Origin: Diphasiastrum complanatum
Taxonomy: Eukaryota; Streptophyta; Lycopodiopsida; Lycopodiales; Lycopodiaceae
Reading direction: 5' to 3'
Length of the DNA: 64,000 nucleotides
Assembly (NCBI GenBank): GCA_029204225.1
Contig: CM055103.1
Location: 21,144,709-21,208,708, forward strand
This document shows, in pieces, positions 38,036 through 47,228 of this stretch; the stretch's first letter is position 1; the number at the start of each line of letters is the position of its first letter. The notes under the pieces were generated by a model. That model was not told the DNA's origin and did no database searches. It saw only the letters and a list, made by a program, of their open reading frames with translations. Position numbers and translations under genes: made by a program.

Positions 38036-38421
38036 ACAGCACCCTTGAGTCTTGTGCAACTTTGCATCTGATATATTCTCACTTGTGTAATCATTATTTT
38101 GAAACTCTTATGAATAGTATTGAATGTACAAATCATACGATTTGTAAAGACCGTACATTTTTGTATCAAAACATTTGTGGCATAAAATTTTTGCAGACCT
38201 TGGATCCTCCGCCAAAATTGTGGGCATGCAGGAAATACGATAGTGTGCTTGCAACATTGGGTACTAATGACAATAAATATCATCAAGGAAACTCACACAA
38301 ATTCTTGCAAAAGCTTGAAAGTTGAAGTTCTTTCTAAGACACATTTGCTCTCGAGATCCTCCAGAATGCTTATAGATTTGCTTCTTCCAGGCATATACAT
38401 ACAGGAATAAGTGGAATTTAT
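37224..38421 (-). CDS. Unrecognised multi-pass membrane protein, last two coding exons
   Basis: Exon A (38421-38297) follows a good acceptor (CTTTTCGTTTGCAG) and ends at GT|GTGAGT. Read from its first base it gives PGRSKSISILEDLESKCVLE and TFKLLQEF, ending with 2 nt left over. Exon B (37584-37224) follows TGTGTATGCAG and, with those 2 nt, continues VVHSEVLVVYLRKFSPLLWE in one open frame of ~120 codons to a TAA. It contains two strongly hydrophobic segments (YSILLGIFYSMTVTIITST and LQLACLIVTLMFGAIWF) and a polar tail ending KLSEGDHD. The phase match and long open frame argue for a real host gene whose earlier exons lie to the right. The 712-bp intron carries (CT)n. I do not recognise the family. 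Confidence 0.5.
37977..38033 (+). repeat. (CT)n microsatellite inside the intron
   Basis: Uninterrupted CT tract of about 57 bp; appears as (GA)n in the gene's sense direction. Confidence 0.95.
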
Positions 38422-38514
38422 CTGCAAACGAAAAGACATTGTAATATGGCCATATGTTCTAAATTAATAAAATTGATCAAACAGTTATTTCAACAAATAG
38501 GACAGGAAAAGCGC

Positions 38515-38516
<2 letters not shown>

Positions 38517-38567
<51 letters not shown>
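38517..38567 (+). repeat. (GA)n microsatellite
   Basis: Uninterrupted AG tract, 51 bp, just upstream of exon A on the gene's strand. Confidence 0.95.
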
Positions 38568-38570
<3 letters not shown>

Positions 38571-38650
38571 GATTATTGTCTTTTCCATACCTAAAAGGTA
38601 TATAAGACAAAGAACAGTACATAAAAGTCATAATGGACCCAAGATGGAAC

Positions 38651-38977
38651 TGTTAGAGTAAGTCCAGTTTATCTGAACACTCGACCAATGCTGCCATTTT
38701 TAGCAGTTTTTATACATTGTTCTATTTACACAGTACACGCCAGTATGTTAGTAGTGAGTTGGGACACACGTCCCGTAACGGGGACCGAACTGCCATGCAG
38801 CGGTACCCCCCCAAATATAGACTGTATATATGTACCACTTTTCTCTCTTTTGTCAATATACTCTACATGTGAGTTTCTTGGGGTTTGCGTGTGCTCACTC
38901 TTTATGCTTGGTGAATCTGAGTGATGTAATTAGCCTGTGATTGTAGCTATCGTAAACTGCACAACCGATCCGTGACA
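38651..38977 (+). mobile_element. Copia-type LTR C5 (327 bp)
   Basis: TGTTAGAGTAAG...CCGTGACA followed at once by a primer binding site. ATAGACTGTATATATGTACC near 38816 is TATA-like. Downstream leader (38991-39654) has no complete gag and is cut by the hAT fragment at 39655. Confidence 0.75.
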
Positions 38978-38990
38978 TGGCATCAGAGCC
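38978..38990 (+). other. Primer binding site of C5
   Basis: TGGCATCAGAGCC, one change from the standard initiator-Met site. Confidence 0.8.
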
Positions 38991-39654
38991 AAAGTCGGAA
39001 GCAATTCGAAGTTAGCTTGGAGCCAAATTCCTGGAGAGTTCGAAGAACTATTTAACGATTGGTTGAGCAAGCAAACATTTCAGTGGGATATTGAAGCATA
39101 GAGCTTTACGTTGGCTTGTGTTAGAGAATTAGGAGGGGTTATTGACATTGCCTTGGTGGAATTGGAGAAACTTGAGAAGTTTTTTTGGCTTTTACAAAGC
39201 AAAGCGATGCTTCCAACGAAAATGAGTCATTAGCGACTAATTCTTCACCAAACGGCAAGCCGCTAATTCCATCATAGTGCCAGCAATAGGGCGACCTACA
39301 GGGAGTACAATATTGCCTCAAGAATATTAAAGAAATATGAGATATAGCTCAAGGAAGCTCTAAAAACCCTGAGCTAGGGTTTCTACTCAAAGAACTGATT
39401 ATCCCGATCTGTAGAGGGCCATTTTTGGATTGTAAGTTTCGGAGAAACCACTTGGAGTGCGTCAAAAGTTATTTGCCCCTTTCAGGGAGCAGCTAGTTGG
39501 CGGTGTGCGGCGGAAATCTTTCGCGGTTTGGAGAAAATCTTGGCTTCTAATTTGCGACCTGAACGGCAAGAGGCCTGGTAAGGCAAAAATAGCAAGTCAT
39601 TATCTTAAGTCTCTGACATCGCCATTGTACTTGGGACACCTTTTGAGACGTTTT

Positions 39655-40443
39655 AAACAGAGTGCGAAATGGAAGTAAGGATGGTGAGACGGAAAAAAGT
39701 TATACCTGGCAGGGTCCAGCTCGGAACGCTGGAGAGACTCGCCTATGCGGTCCATGAACTCGTAAATGAGGCCCATCGTGCACCCCTCGCGATCAACAAG
39801 CCTCAGAACAGAGTAGATGGGGTGCATGACGTCCATCGGCTGCTGCATATCCACCCAGAAAGGCTACATGAAGAGGATGTCGTGGAAGGCCGAGCCCTCT
39901 GGGGTCGTGGACAGGTCCATGGCGGTGAACTCTGCCGAAGTAGCCATGTGCCGCAAATCACCCTTGAGCTTGTGTAGCCGCTCAAGCATGATGAACTAAT
40001 AGGCGAAGCGGGTGCGAGCGGGCTTCTTCAAGTCGAGCCTACATTGACAAACGGAATGAGAGGCACACATGAACCAGCAAAAAAAAATAAGCATCTTGAA
40101 CGAGCCAAAAAATAAATACCATATTACCTGTTGAATGTGCGGAAAAGGGCAGTCATGCGGCGCTTGCGTGTGACGAAGTCCACAACCGCAAATGCCCTCG
40201 TTAGAATCTCACTAACCCAAGGCAAGCGCCCGATGGAATGCAGGAGGAGGTCCAGTGAGTGTGCAACACATGGAGTCCAGACAATGGAGGGTACTTTGCC
40301 ATAAGAAGCTCCCCCATACCGCGGCAGTTGGACACATTGTCCGTCACAACCTTTCGCGGTACATTCACACGATCAGTTCACAGCTTGGAAACACATTGCA
40401 ATCAATCGAAAACTACGCAATCAATCAACATTAAGCAGTAAAT
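39655..40443 (-). pseudogene. hAT transposase fragment (copy of 61144-61943)
   Basis: Nearly identical by eye to part of the hAT element at 60553-62981, including the same intron positions. Minus strand reads KVVTDN and SNCRGMGELLMAKYP, then after an intron a helical region with MQQPMDVMHPIYSVLRLVDR and CTMGLIYEFMDRIGESLQR. It starts at AACAGAGTGCG on one side and breaks off on the other at CATTAAGCAGTAAATG, inside an intron, where LINE sequence begins. Both ends are abrupt. Antisense open frames here are shadows. Confidence 0.85.
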
Positions 40444-40880
40444 GATCCCAAATCCATAATCACTGAAGTGTGGGGAGCAAAGTAGCACACTGCAACAAAC
40501 AAGTCCTGGTCCAGCCCCAAGAAGGATGTAGTAATCTGAAGCCACAAGTAACGGCCATAAGTATCCTGAGACACCAACCGAATAGAAGGAGTATACACCG
40601 ACCTGTACAAACATGCAACTCCACCAGAGGCCCGAAGTATCCTGCCCTGTAGCATAGGTCGTGGAGCAGAAATCCACTGAAAACCAGAAATGTGCAGAAG
40701 TGGGTATGTGGAAGACTCATATGTCTCTGCAAAAAGTAGAAAATCAGCCGAACATAGATAGGTGTCAAGATCAGCCGTTTTAGAAGAGGTGGAGAGGCCG
40801 CCGCAATTCCAAAAACCGAATGTGATGCTAGCCCATGCCCGAGTACCCCAACTTCCTATTGACGCTTGGAGAAAAAGCAA
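40444..40880 (-). pseudogene. LINE ORF2 endonuclease N-terminus, truncated
   Basis: Minus strand reads FGFWNCGGLSTSSKTADLDT, LLFAETYES, FQWISAPRPMLQGRILRASG, GVACLYRS and FVAVCYFAPHTS. W-N-x-x-G, the E-T-x position, G-G-V and Y-x-A-P-H match the start of an apurinic-type endonuclease. It overlaps the end of ORF1 by about 25 nt in another frame and is cut at 40444 before the G-D-F-N block. Confidence 0.8.
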
Positions 40881-41821
40881 GGGTTGCCATTTGTAAATAC
40901 CACCCGTTGTTGTTTTGTCCTTGCCTCCTGAATAATAGTTTTACGTTGTAACCATTGGCAGTGAGTAAGGTCATCATCTATGTAAATCTGAGAGCCTCGG
41001 AGAGTACGACGCGCACGAAGAACTATCTGCCGGTCGTCCATAGTTTTGAATTTGACAAATAATACCTTCGGATCATGCTGGAGGCACCAAGCATACTGGA
41101 TATCTGGAACTGAGAGCCCCATGCGTGAAGTAAACAAAGAGGTAACCTGGTCCAGTGTTGTGCCCTCAGTAGGAAGAACCCGGAATCTTAAGTTGAGCTT
41201 TTTGTCATCCCGACGTTGTTGTTCAGCCAAGACGCCTTGTACCGTGGTGTCTAAGGAGGGTGCTACAGAAGACGAAGAGGTGGTAGATGATCTCAAGGTA
41301 GAAGCCCATGATTTGGTCTCACGTACTTCTTGCTCAAGAGTAGGTACTTTCTGTACATGTTCCACTGTCTCATGAAGCCGCTGTTCAAGAACGGGAATCC
41401 GGGCAGTGCACTCAACAGTGTCATGTATCTGGCGCTCAAGTAGGGGAAGCTTACTCATGGATGCCTTAGTATCCTCAACAGCACGGGAGATATTAGGGAT
41501 GATGTCCCTCTGCAAAGCACTAAGCGCAGCACGAAGAGAAGCAATTTCAGCCTGTTGAGCGTCAATCGTGGCAGTCTTAGTAAGCAAATCCGCACGAAGT
41601 TCATTGAGTGGTGAAAGAAAAGCGGCAAATTGCTTAGAAATGTACTCATTCAACAAGGAGATGTTCTCAGGAGTGGTGTGCCGCGTGTAGGTGTGGCATG
41701 TGTCTCCCATAGCAGCTGAGGATGAAGCAGCAACCTATGGCGGTGGAGCCCTGACAGAATCGGTAGGCATGGTGGATGCAATTTCCAAAGTATGAAAACG
41801 TTTGCGAGAGCCTGTAGACAT
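40856..41821 (-). pseudogene. LINE ORF1 protein (coiled coil, RRM-like and C-terminal domains)
   Basis: A 284-codon frame is open from 41710; in the same frame an upstream ATG at 41821 (MSTGSRKRFHTLEIAST) is separated from it only by one TAG near 41737, so the true protein was probably ~321 residues. The coiled coil holds three ~17-residue repeats (KLPLLERQIHDT, RIPVLEQRLHET, KVPTLEQEVRET). Then come a Ser/Thr linker, an RRM-like domain starting KKLNLRFRVLP, and a C-terminal domain with SQIYIDDDLTHCQWLQ, followed by a basic tail. This is the L1-type ORF1 plan rather than the zinc-knuckle ORF1 common in flowering plants. Only one disabling change is evident. Confidence 0.75.
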
Positions 41822-42347
41822 AAACTTCTTAGCACGCTTTGTGCGCAAGACAAAGCCTGGAGGAAGGCGAAGCAAAGCCGTAGGATGATTTGCAGGAGAG
41901 ATGAGAGAGGAAGCAAAACCCTAATCAAGCAGTTTTACGAAAACGAGCGTAACTTTGTCATAAGAAGTCCGATTGACCCGAAAATTGATTCAGATCAAAG
42001 GTAAGACAGAGCACTACGCAGTCGTCAGACTGTACTTGCAGTATGGTACGGATCCGTACGGACTATACAGATTTTACAGACCAAAAATTTTGAGATCAAG
42101 AAAAATCAAATTTTCAAAACTCAAACTGTTGAGGATCTATTGCAAAAGGATAGCAGCAATGAAATCTTGAAAAACAAGCTTAGAGTAGCTAAAAGTGATG
42201 CAAGAAAGTGTCATGCACAAAAAAGGTAGATCTAGCCACAAAGAAAGCTAGAAAGAAGTGAGAGTTGCATGGAGATGGAAGCAGTGAGGAGATGATGGCT
42301 GCGTGGAGATGGAGAAGGTGATGGAGATGGAAGCATGGAGAGAGAGA

Positions 42348-42380
<33 letters not shown>

Positions 42381-42480
42381 CGGACGTGGTACTGAAACTG
42401 TAAATGCTTGAGCTATTGTGGTACACAAGTGCATTTTCATGTCTCTCAGATCATATGCATCATGTCCAATCATTGAACCC
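41822..42480 (-). other. Probable LINE 5' region, with (GA)n at 42338-42380
   Basis: Upstream of ORF1 on its strand the same frame stays open to a TAG near 41925 (ANHPTALLRLPPGFVLRTKR), then no coding signal. The GA tract is interrupted once by ATA. The LINE 5' end is not defined. Confidence 0.35.
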
Positions 42481-42790
42481 TAAACAGTAAACCCCACAAC
42501 CATAATCATCATACACAGTTACACAAAAATTGAGAGCAGATGCACTTCACAGAAATACACCCCCTTGATAGCATTTCATAAACACATACATTACATTGCA
42601 ATACACCAGGCACGCGTTGCACAAAAAACACACGCACATTAATTCATCAGATATATCAACATAACAATACGTATTCCCGCCATATACGGCTGGGGCTGTT
42701 CTTTACACTATGTTAGACACTAAATGCTGCCGAAAAATACATAACAACAGTCAGCCACATACGGCTAGACCCCATCTATTCTAAACATTC

Positions 42791-43156
42791 CTATGGATCC
42801 TCCACTGACTCCTCGCCCTCGTCAGATGCATTGTTCTGTCGCTCTCGCTCTGCCTCCCGGTTAGCCCGAGTTGCCTCCTGGTTAGCCCGACGGCGGACCG
42901 CCCTTTCCCTGACCATGATGAGCTGTCGTCGTGTCAAGTTCATTCCAATCTGCTCATCCAAATCCAGCTCGACAGCGGGGGCAGGGGCGACAGCGGGGGC
43001 GGGTGGCTCTGGTTCAGAATTTCTCTGCCGAGTCTGTCGCAACATCTTTGCAATGTCTACCTCTTGCTTCTGATGCCTTTCGTTGTGCCTTCGGACATCT
43101 TCCTCGAGCTTCCTCCTAGCTTCACCCTCGGGCTTCGGTGGTATGCGCTCCGCCAT
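42791..43156 (-). CDS. Arm ORF: 121-residue charged coiled-coil protein, unknown family
   Basis: Starts MAERIPPKPEGEARRKLEED, then RRHNERHQKQEVDIAKMLRQ (predicted helix/coiled coil), a Pro/Ala hinge (PAPAVAPAPAVELDLDEQIG), a conserved block MNLTRRQLIMVRERA, an Arg-rich helix and an acidic end GEESVEDP. No stop or frameshift. A TATA-like TTAAATAGGC lies about 180 bases upstream. A second copy at 49016-49336 keeps most residues in both halves, and the block NxTxxQLxMVRER recurs at 57735. RANQEAT/RANREAE is an internal 24-bp duplication. I do not recognise it; conservation between diverged copies suggests it was once translated. It could be an accessory protein of the hAT transposon or a captured host fragment. 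Confidence 0.55.
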   Translation of the reverse strand: MAERIPPKPEGEARRKLEEDVRRHNERHQKQEVDIAKMLRQTRQRNSEPEPPAPAVAPAPAVELDLDEQIGMNLTRRQLIMVRERAVRRRANQEATRANREAERERQNNASDEGEESVEDP

Positions 43157-43159
43157 CTC

Positions 43160-43320
43160 ACGACACCCTGTTTTGCAAACTGGCTCTCACACTCACAGTG
43201 TATCACTGGCTCTCTCACAACCTCTCACAATGCCTCTCACAGCCTCTCTCTCACAACCTCTCACTAGCTCTCTCACAACCTCTGAAAAAGCCTCTCACAA
43301 TGCCTCTCACAATGGCCTTG
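43160..43320 (-). repeat. Short tandem CTCTCACAACC/CTCTCACAATG repeats (arm 5' UTR)
   Basis: About ten imperfect units of CTCTCAC plus 3-6 bases, placed between the TATA-like box and the arm ORF start. The same repeat type is at 44550-44700 and 49300-49460. Confidence 0.7.
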
Positions 43321-43502
43321 TGAGTGCCTATTTAACACCACAGCCTGTTTCCCCATGTGCAGTTGTTCATGACCCCTCCATGGCCTGCTCCCCCACAGTG
43401 CCCATGTGCTACTGTACCTGCCCCCATGTGTAGCTCCCCCACGTGCTGCACTCCGATTGGGCCCGTGGTCTGCTCCCCCACAGTGCCCATGTGACGTTGT
43501 AC

Positions 43503-43575
43503 CTCCCAAAACCCTAAACCTATCTCATCACATAGGGCCTATGTGATCAGATAGGTTTAGGGTTTAGGGTGATGA
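43503..43575. repeat. Telomere-box hairpin
   Basis: ACCCTAAACCTATCTCATCA ... and its near-exact inverse TGATCAGATAGGTTTAGGGT flank CATAGGGCCTATG, giving a long palindrome with AAACCCTA-type telo boxes in each arm. Confidence 0.8.
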
Positions 43576-43920
43576 GATGGTACTGTGTAGGTCTTGAACT
43601 TCCCTGTGTTGAATGACAGTGTGGAGCATAAGTAATTAGTAAGTTGTTGAGGTTCATCCGGGGAGCGCATCGTTTACCTGTATTTATTTAATAGTATAAT
43701 TTAGATTCGTCAGAGAGAGAGAGAGATAGCGAGGGCACGAGACAGAGTTTTGGAAACTCAAAAAATATAAATTGTTGTTCTTTCGTGTCCGACTACAGAG
43801 ATATCAGACATGGGAGGCATGGGGGCAGTGGTTACTTTTGTTGCAAATTTTTTTGGGTATCGTTTTCTTATTTTTTAACAAGAGGGGGCAGGTGGGTGTC
43901 AGACACCCTCTGATAATTAA

Positions 43921-43935
43921 TTTCGGGGGGGGGGG

Positions 43936-43965
<30 letters not shown>
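43921..43965 (+). repeat. Poly-G tract of about 40 bases
   Basis: Near-continuous G run interrupted by one A and ended by a C. Confidence 0.9.
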
Positions 43966-43966
<1 letters not shown>

Positions 43967-44044
43967 AGGGGTCATAAATTGTTTTTATTTCGCTTTGGGG
44001 ATGTGGGACAGAGGGGCAAAGGCCTGTATTTTATTTTTTGAAAT

Positions 44045-44148
44045 TTTTTTTTTTTGGAAAATGGGGGGACGCGTTCGGACGCGGACGCACCCCTGAGGCG
44101 TCCGCGTCCTTCCGGATGCGCGCCTACGTCCAGCCCCCGCTTCCTTAG
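44045..44148. repeat. GC-rich GGACGCG repeat beside the (AT)n and hAT end
   Basis: GGGGACGCGTTCGGACGCGG and related ACGCGTCC words, preceded by poly-T. The same type of sequence, in the same position relative to (AT)n and a CATAG/GGTACC end, occurs at 63535-63710. Confidence 0.65.
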
Positions 44149-44170
44149 ATATATATATATATATATATAT
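44149..44170 (+). repeat. (AT)11 at left border of the hAT element
   Basis: Pure AT dinucleotides; matched by (AT)n at 49833-49857 on the other border. Confidence 0.9.
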
Positions 44171-44177
44171 CATAGTC

Positions 44178-44275
44178 GCACGTGGTACCACCATTATGGT
44201 ACCGCCGGTACCATAATGGTGGTATCGCCAGTACGGTACCGCCCTAGGATCCGCGGTACCAGGGCGGTACCATTT
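44178..44275. repeat. GGTACC palindrome cluster, left end
   Basis: Six GGTACC sites in about 90 bases, including the hairpin ACCATTATGGTACCG / CGGTACCATAATGGTGG. Mirrored at 49733-49822 in the right end. Likely subterminal transposase-binding or hairpin sites (inference). Confidence 0.75.
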
Positions 44276-44529
44276 TTTAATATTTTTTATAATCAATAAT
44301 TGCCTTCTATATAGTAAAATAGGCTTTAAAAAATGGAAAAATTAGGGTTTAGGGAGTAAAAAAAGAGGGTACAGTATAGGGTGCAGGGGACAGGTGCAAC
44401 AGCACATGGGCACTGTGGGTGAGCAGACCATGGGGCCAATGGGAGAGTAGCACAGGGGGGAAGCAACACATGGGGGCAGGTCAAGGGCACATGGAGGGAT
44501 GATGGGGATGCACATGGCCGATCAGGCTG

Positions 44530-44540
44530 TGGGGATAAAT
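44530..44540 (+). promoter_or_regulatory. TATA-like box in the left arm
   Basis: GGGGATAAATAGGC about 180 bases before the ATG of the truncated arm ORF (44715); same spacing as in the other two arm copies. Confidence 0.5.
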
Positions 44541-44714
44541 AGGCACTCACAATGCCATTGTCAGAGGCATTTTTAGAGGCTGTGAGAGAGCCAGTGATAG
44601 CCAGTGAGAGAGCCAGAGAGAGCCAGTGACAAGCTGTGAGAGGCTGTTTGAGAACCAAGGTGTTGTGAGAGGCTGTTCGAGGACCGGGGTGCTGTGAGGA
44701 GAAAGTCGATCGAG

Positions 44715-44777
44715 ATGGCAGAGCGCATACCACCGAAGCCCGAGGGCGAAGACACACGCACAATGTGCAACAAATAA
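44715..44777 (+). pseudogene. Arm ORF, N-terminal stub
   Basis: Reads MAERIPPKPEGE and then crosses a deletion junction into unrelated DTRTMCNK and a stop. Compared with the right arm, about 770 bases between GAGGGCGAA and GACACACGCAC are missing. Confidence 0.75.
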
Positions 44778-47228
44778 AGTACGCCAAACACTGAATATAA
44801 TGTGAAAAATGGTCTGAATACAATGGTCGGTTTTCTCATGGACTCTCTGCCACCCGAGCAGGCCCAGGATGCTATTGACGAGGCCTTCGAGGATGTGGAG
44901 GAGATCCCTTCCTCCCTCCCTTCCCATCCAGATGACCTCCCTAGCCAGCAGTTTTCGTATCCCCTGCCAGATGTTGCCCCTCCACCAGTACACCCCACTT
45001 ATGCTGCTGCACCCATCCCTGCCAGTGCATCACTCTTCCCATTCCACGTCTACAGCCGATGCATCCACTAGTGCCCAGCCTGTCCCGTCATCATCCATTC
45101 CCGTCACGGTTGGTGCACCATGCTGGAGGTCCACGACCCGTCGCCCACCAGGGAGAGCCCTTGTGCAGCAGACCATTCGTGACACGCATCAGCCGCACAT
45201 GGACAGAGAGGCCACACAGGCCGTGGCCAGTTTGATTTATGAGCTGAACCTACCTTTTGCCATCACCGATTCTGAGCCCTTCAGAAGGGCATTCCGCCTT
45301 GCACAGTCTGTCAGCCCTAGCTGGAGAGTCCCTAGTTCAAAGGTTGTCCGCACACACATGCTGAGAGATAGGGTCGAGTCCTTGTCTAGAGAGATGGAGC
45401 CTCTACGCCGCCACTGGGCCACATATGGATGCAGCATCATGTCCGATGGCTGGACTGATGTCAGGAGGAGGCCGATCCTCAACATCTTGGTCTCCAGCTG
45501 CATGGGTACACAGTTTCTGAGAGTCATGAATTGCAGTAGAGGAGGGAGAGTCGTATCTGCAGAGTTCATGTACGACGTCATTAGGTCTTCCACCCTGTCC
45601 ATAGGCCCCCCAGCATGTCCATAGGCCCCCAGCATGTCGTTACGGTGGTGATGGACAATGCCACCAACTGCGTTCAGATGGGTGTCCTACTAGAGGCCGA
45701 GTTCCCTCACATCGTCCATACCCCCTGTGCAACGCACAGCATAAACCTTCTCATGGGGGACATAGGTGCACTTCCCTGGGTTAGAGCCATCGTCCGCGAG
45801 GCCCTCTTCCTAGTGACTTTTGTCACCAGAAAGAGGCATGTTCTTGACATGTTCTGGGTGTTCAGCCATTTGGACCTCCGGAAGCCAGCCCCCACATGCT
45901 TTGCTTTCGACTTGGTGGTGATCGACCGTGCAGGGCACAGCTTTTACAGATGGTTGCCAGTGATCTTTGGCGTGCCAGTACGTTTCAGCACACTAAGAAT
46001 GGGGAGCACTTTTCTTCCACGGTGAGGGGAGACCAGTTCTGGAGGGATGCGCAAACATTGTCAGGACTCCCTCAACCACTCTACATTGTGCTCCGCATGG
46101 CTGACAGTGAGGGGTCCACACTTGGACTGGTGTATGAGTGCATGGACTGGATCGGACAGTTCCTGCAGCTGCCCATCTTGCAGCCAGAGAGGTAAGCAGT
46201 ATAGTAATGTAATTGGTCTTTATCTTTTCAGTGGTTGCTAGCTTGTTTTTCTGTTGATGTTACGTTTTTTCCGTAATTTGCTTCGACTTCGTGCAGGATG
46301 ACAGAGTTGAGGTTCATCTGGGAGACGCGGTGGAACTACTTTCACAGGAGTATCAACAGCGTTGCACACGTCTTGCATCCCCTCTTCCTCTCTCCGACAC
46401 AGATATCAGACAGGGAGCTCGAGTCGGATTGGCTTGAGTACATATATAGGGTAGGTCCACACATTGGCTTGGATCCTATCATACTCATGGAGGAGTTAGC
46501 TGCATTTCGTTTCGGCATGGGCATGTTCGGTCACCCGGCTGCTCAGGGTCCAGAGAGGAGGCAGCTCCCCATTACCTGGTGGACCATGTTCGGTAGCACC
46601 TATCTCTCCATACAACGTCTTGCACTGCGTGTCCTTTCACAGGTATGCATCTCATCTCATCCTCCCTTGCTGTGTTTCGTTGACGTTCCACCCGTGCACG
46701 TGCTGAACCATTTCATTGCACATACCACAGGACTGCGCTGCCTCCGTGTGTGAGCGTAATTGGAGCACATGGGCCCTCATTCACACGAGGAGAAGAAACA
46801 GGTTGTCAGTGAGTCAGCTAGAGCGGTTGGTGTTCTGCAGCACCAACGCACGTCTCGCCAGGAGACTGCCGACCATTACGAGCGCATTGCAGGTGATGGG
46901 CTATTCTCCCATAGCATGTTGGTTGACGTCTCACTAAAATGTAGGTTTCGATTTTTGATCAAGTTGTTTTCCTGACATGCTCCATTTCGACCTTGCAGGC
47001 GAAGATATTTGATTTGGAGCGCCAGGTTGACTTGCCTACGAGCAGCGTCCATCCCATGCCTGCAGATGACTTGGGCACACAGTTGATGGCAAAGAGAGAG
47101 AGGGAGCTTGCCGAGATGAGAGAGAGAGAGAGAGAGAGCTTGGGCTTGAGCACAGAGAGCCTCCATTGTATGAGGCAGATGAGCCAGTGTCAGAGGAAGA
47201 GTAGGATGAGGATGAGCCCATTCGGGTT

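Larger units (their letters stand above)
42500..43480 (-). mobile_element. Separate copy of a hAT long-inverted-repeat arm
   Basis: Collinear with 48690-49640 of the hAT element: shared CATTTCATAAACACATA, CCCGCCATATACGGCTGG, the arm ORF, the CTCTCACAAC-type repeats and GTGAGTGCCTATTTA followed by the CCCCCATGTG runs. No transposase is attached. Confidence 0.75.

Noticed and set aside
39669-39999. Plus-strand open frames over the hAT fragment (and the matching ones at 61087-61492)
   Set aside because: They are antisense shadows of transposase exons; the minus strand carries the conserved residues and splice sites.
43921-43965. Poly-G tract as a G-quadruplex regulator
   Set aside because: A homopolymer run without a gene nearby; sequencing or assembly error is as likely as function.
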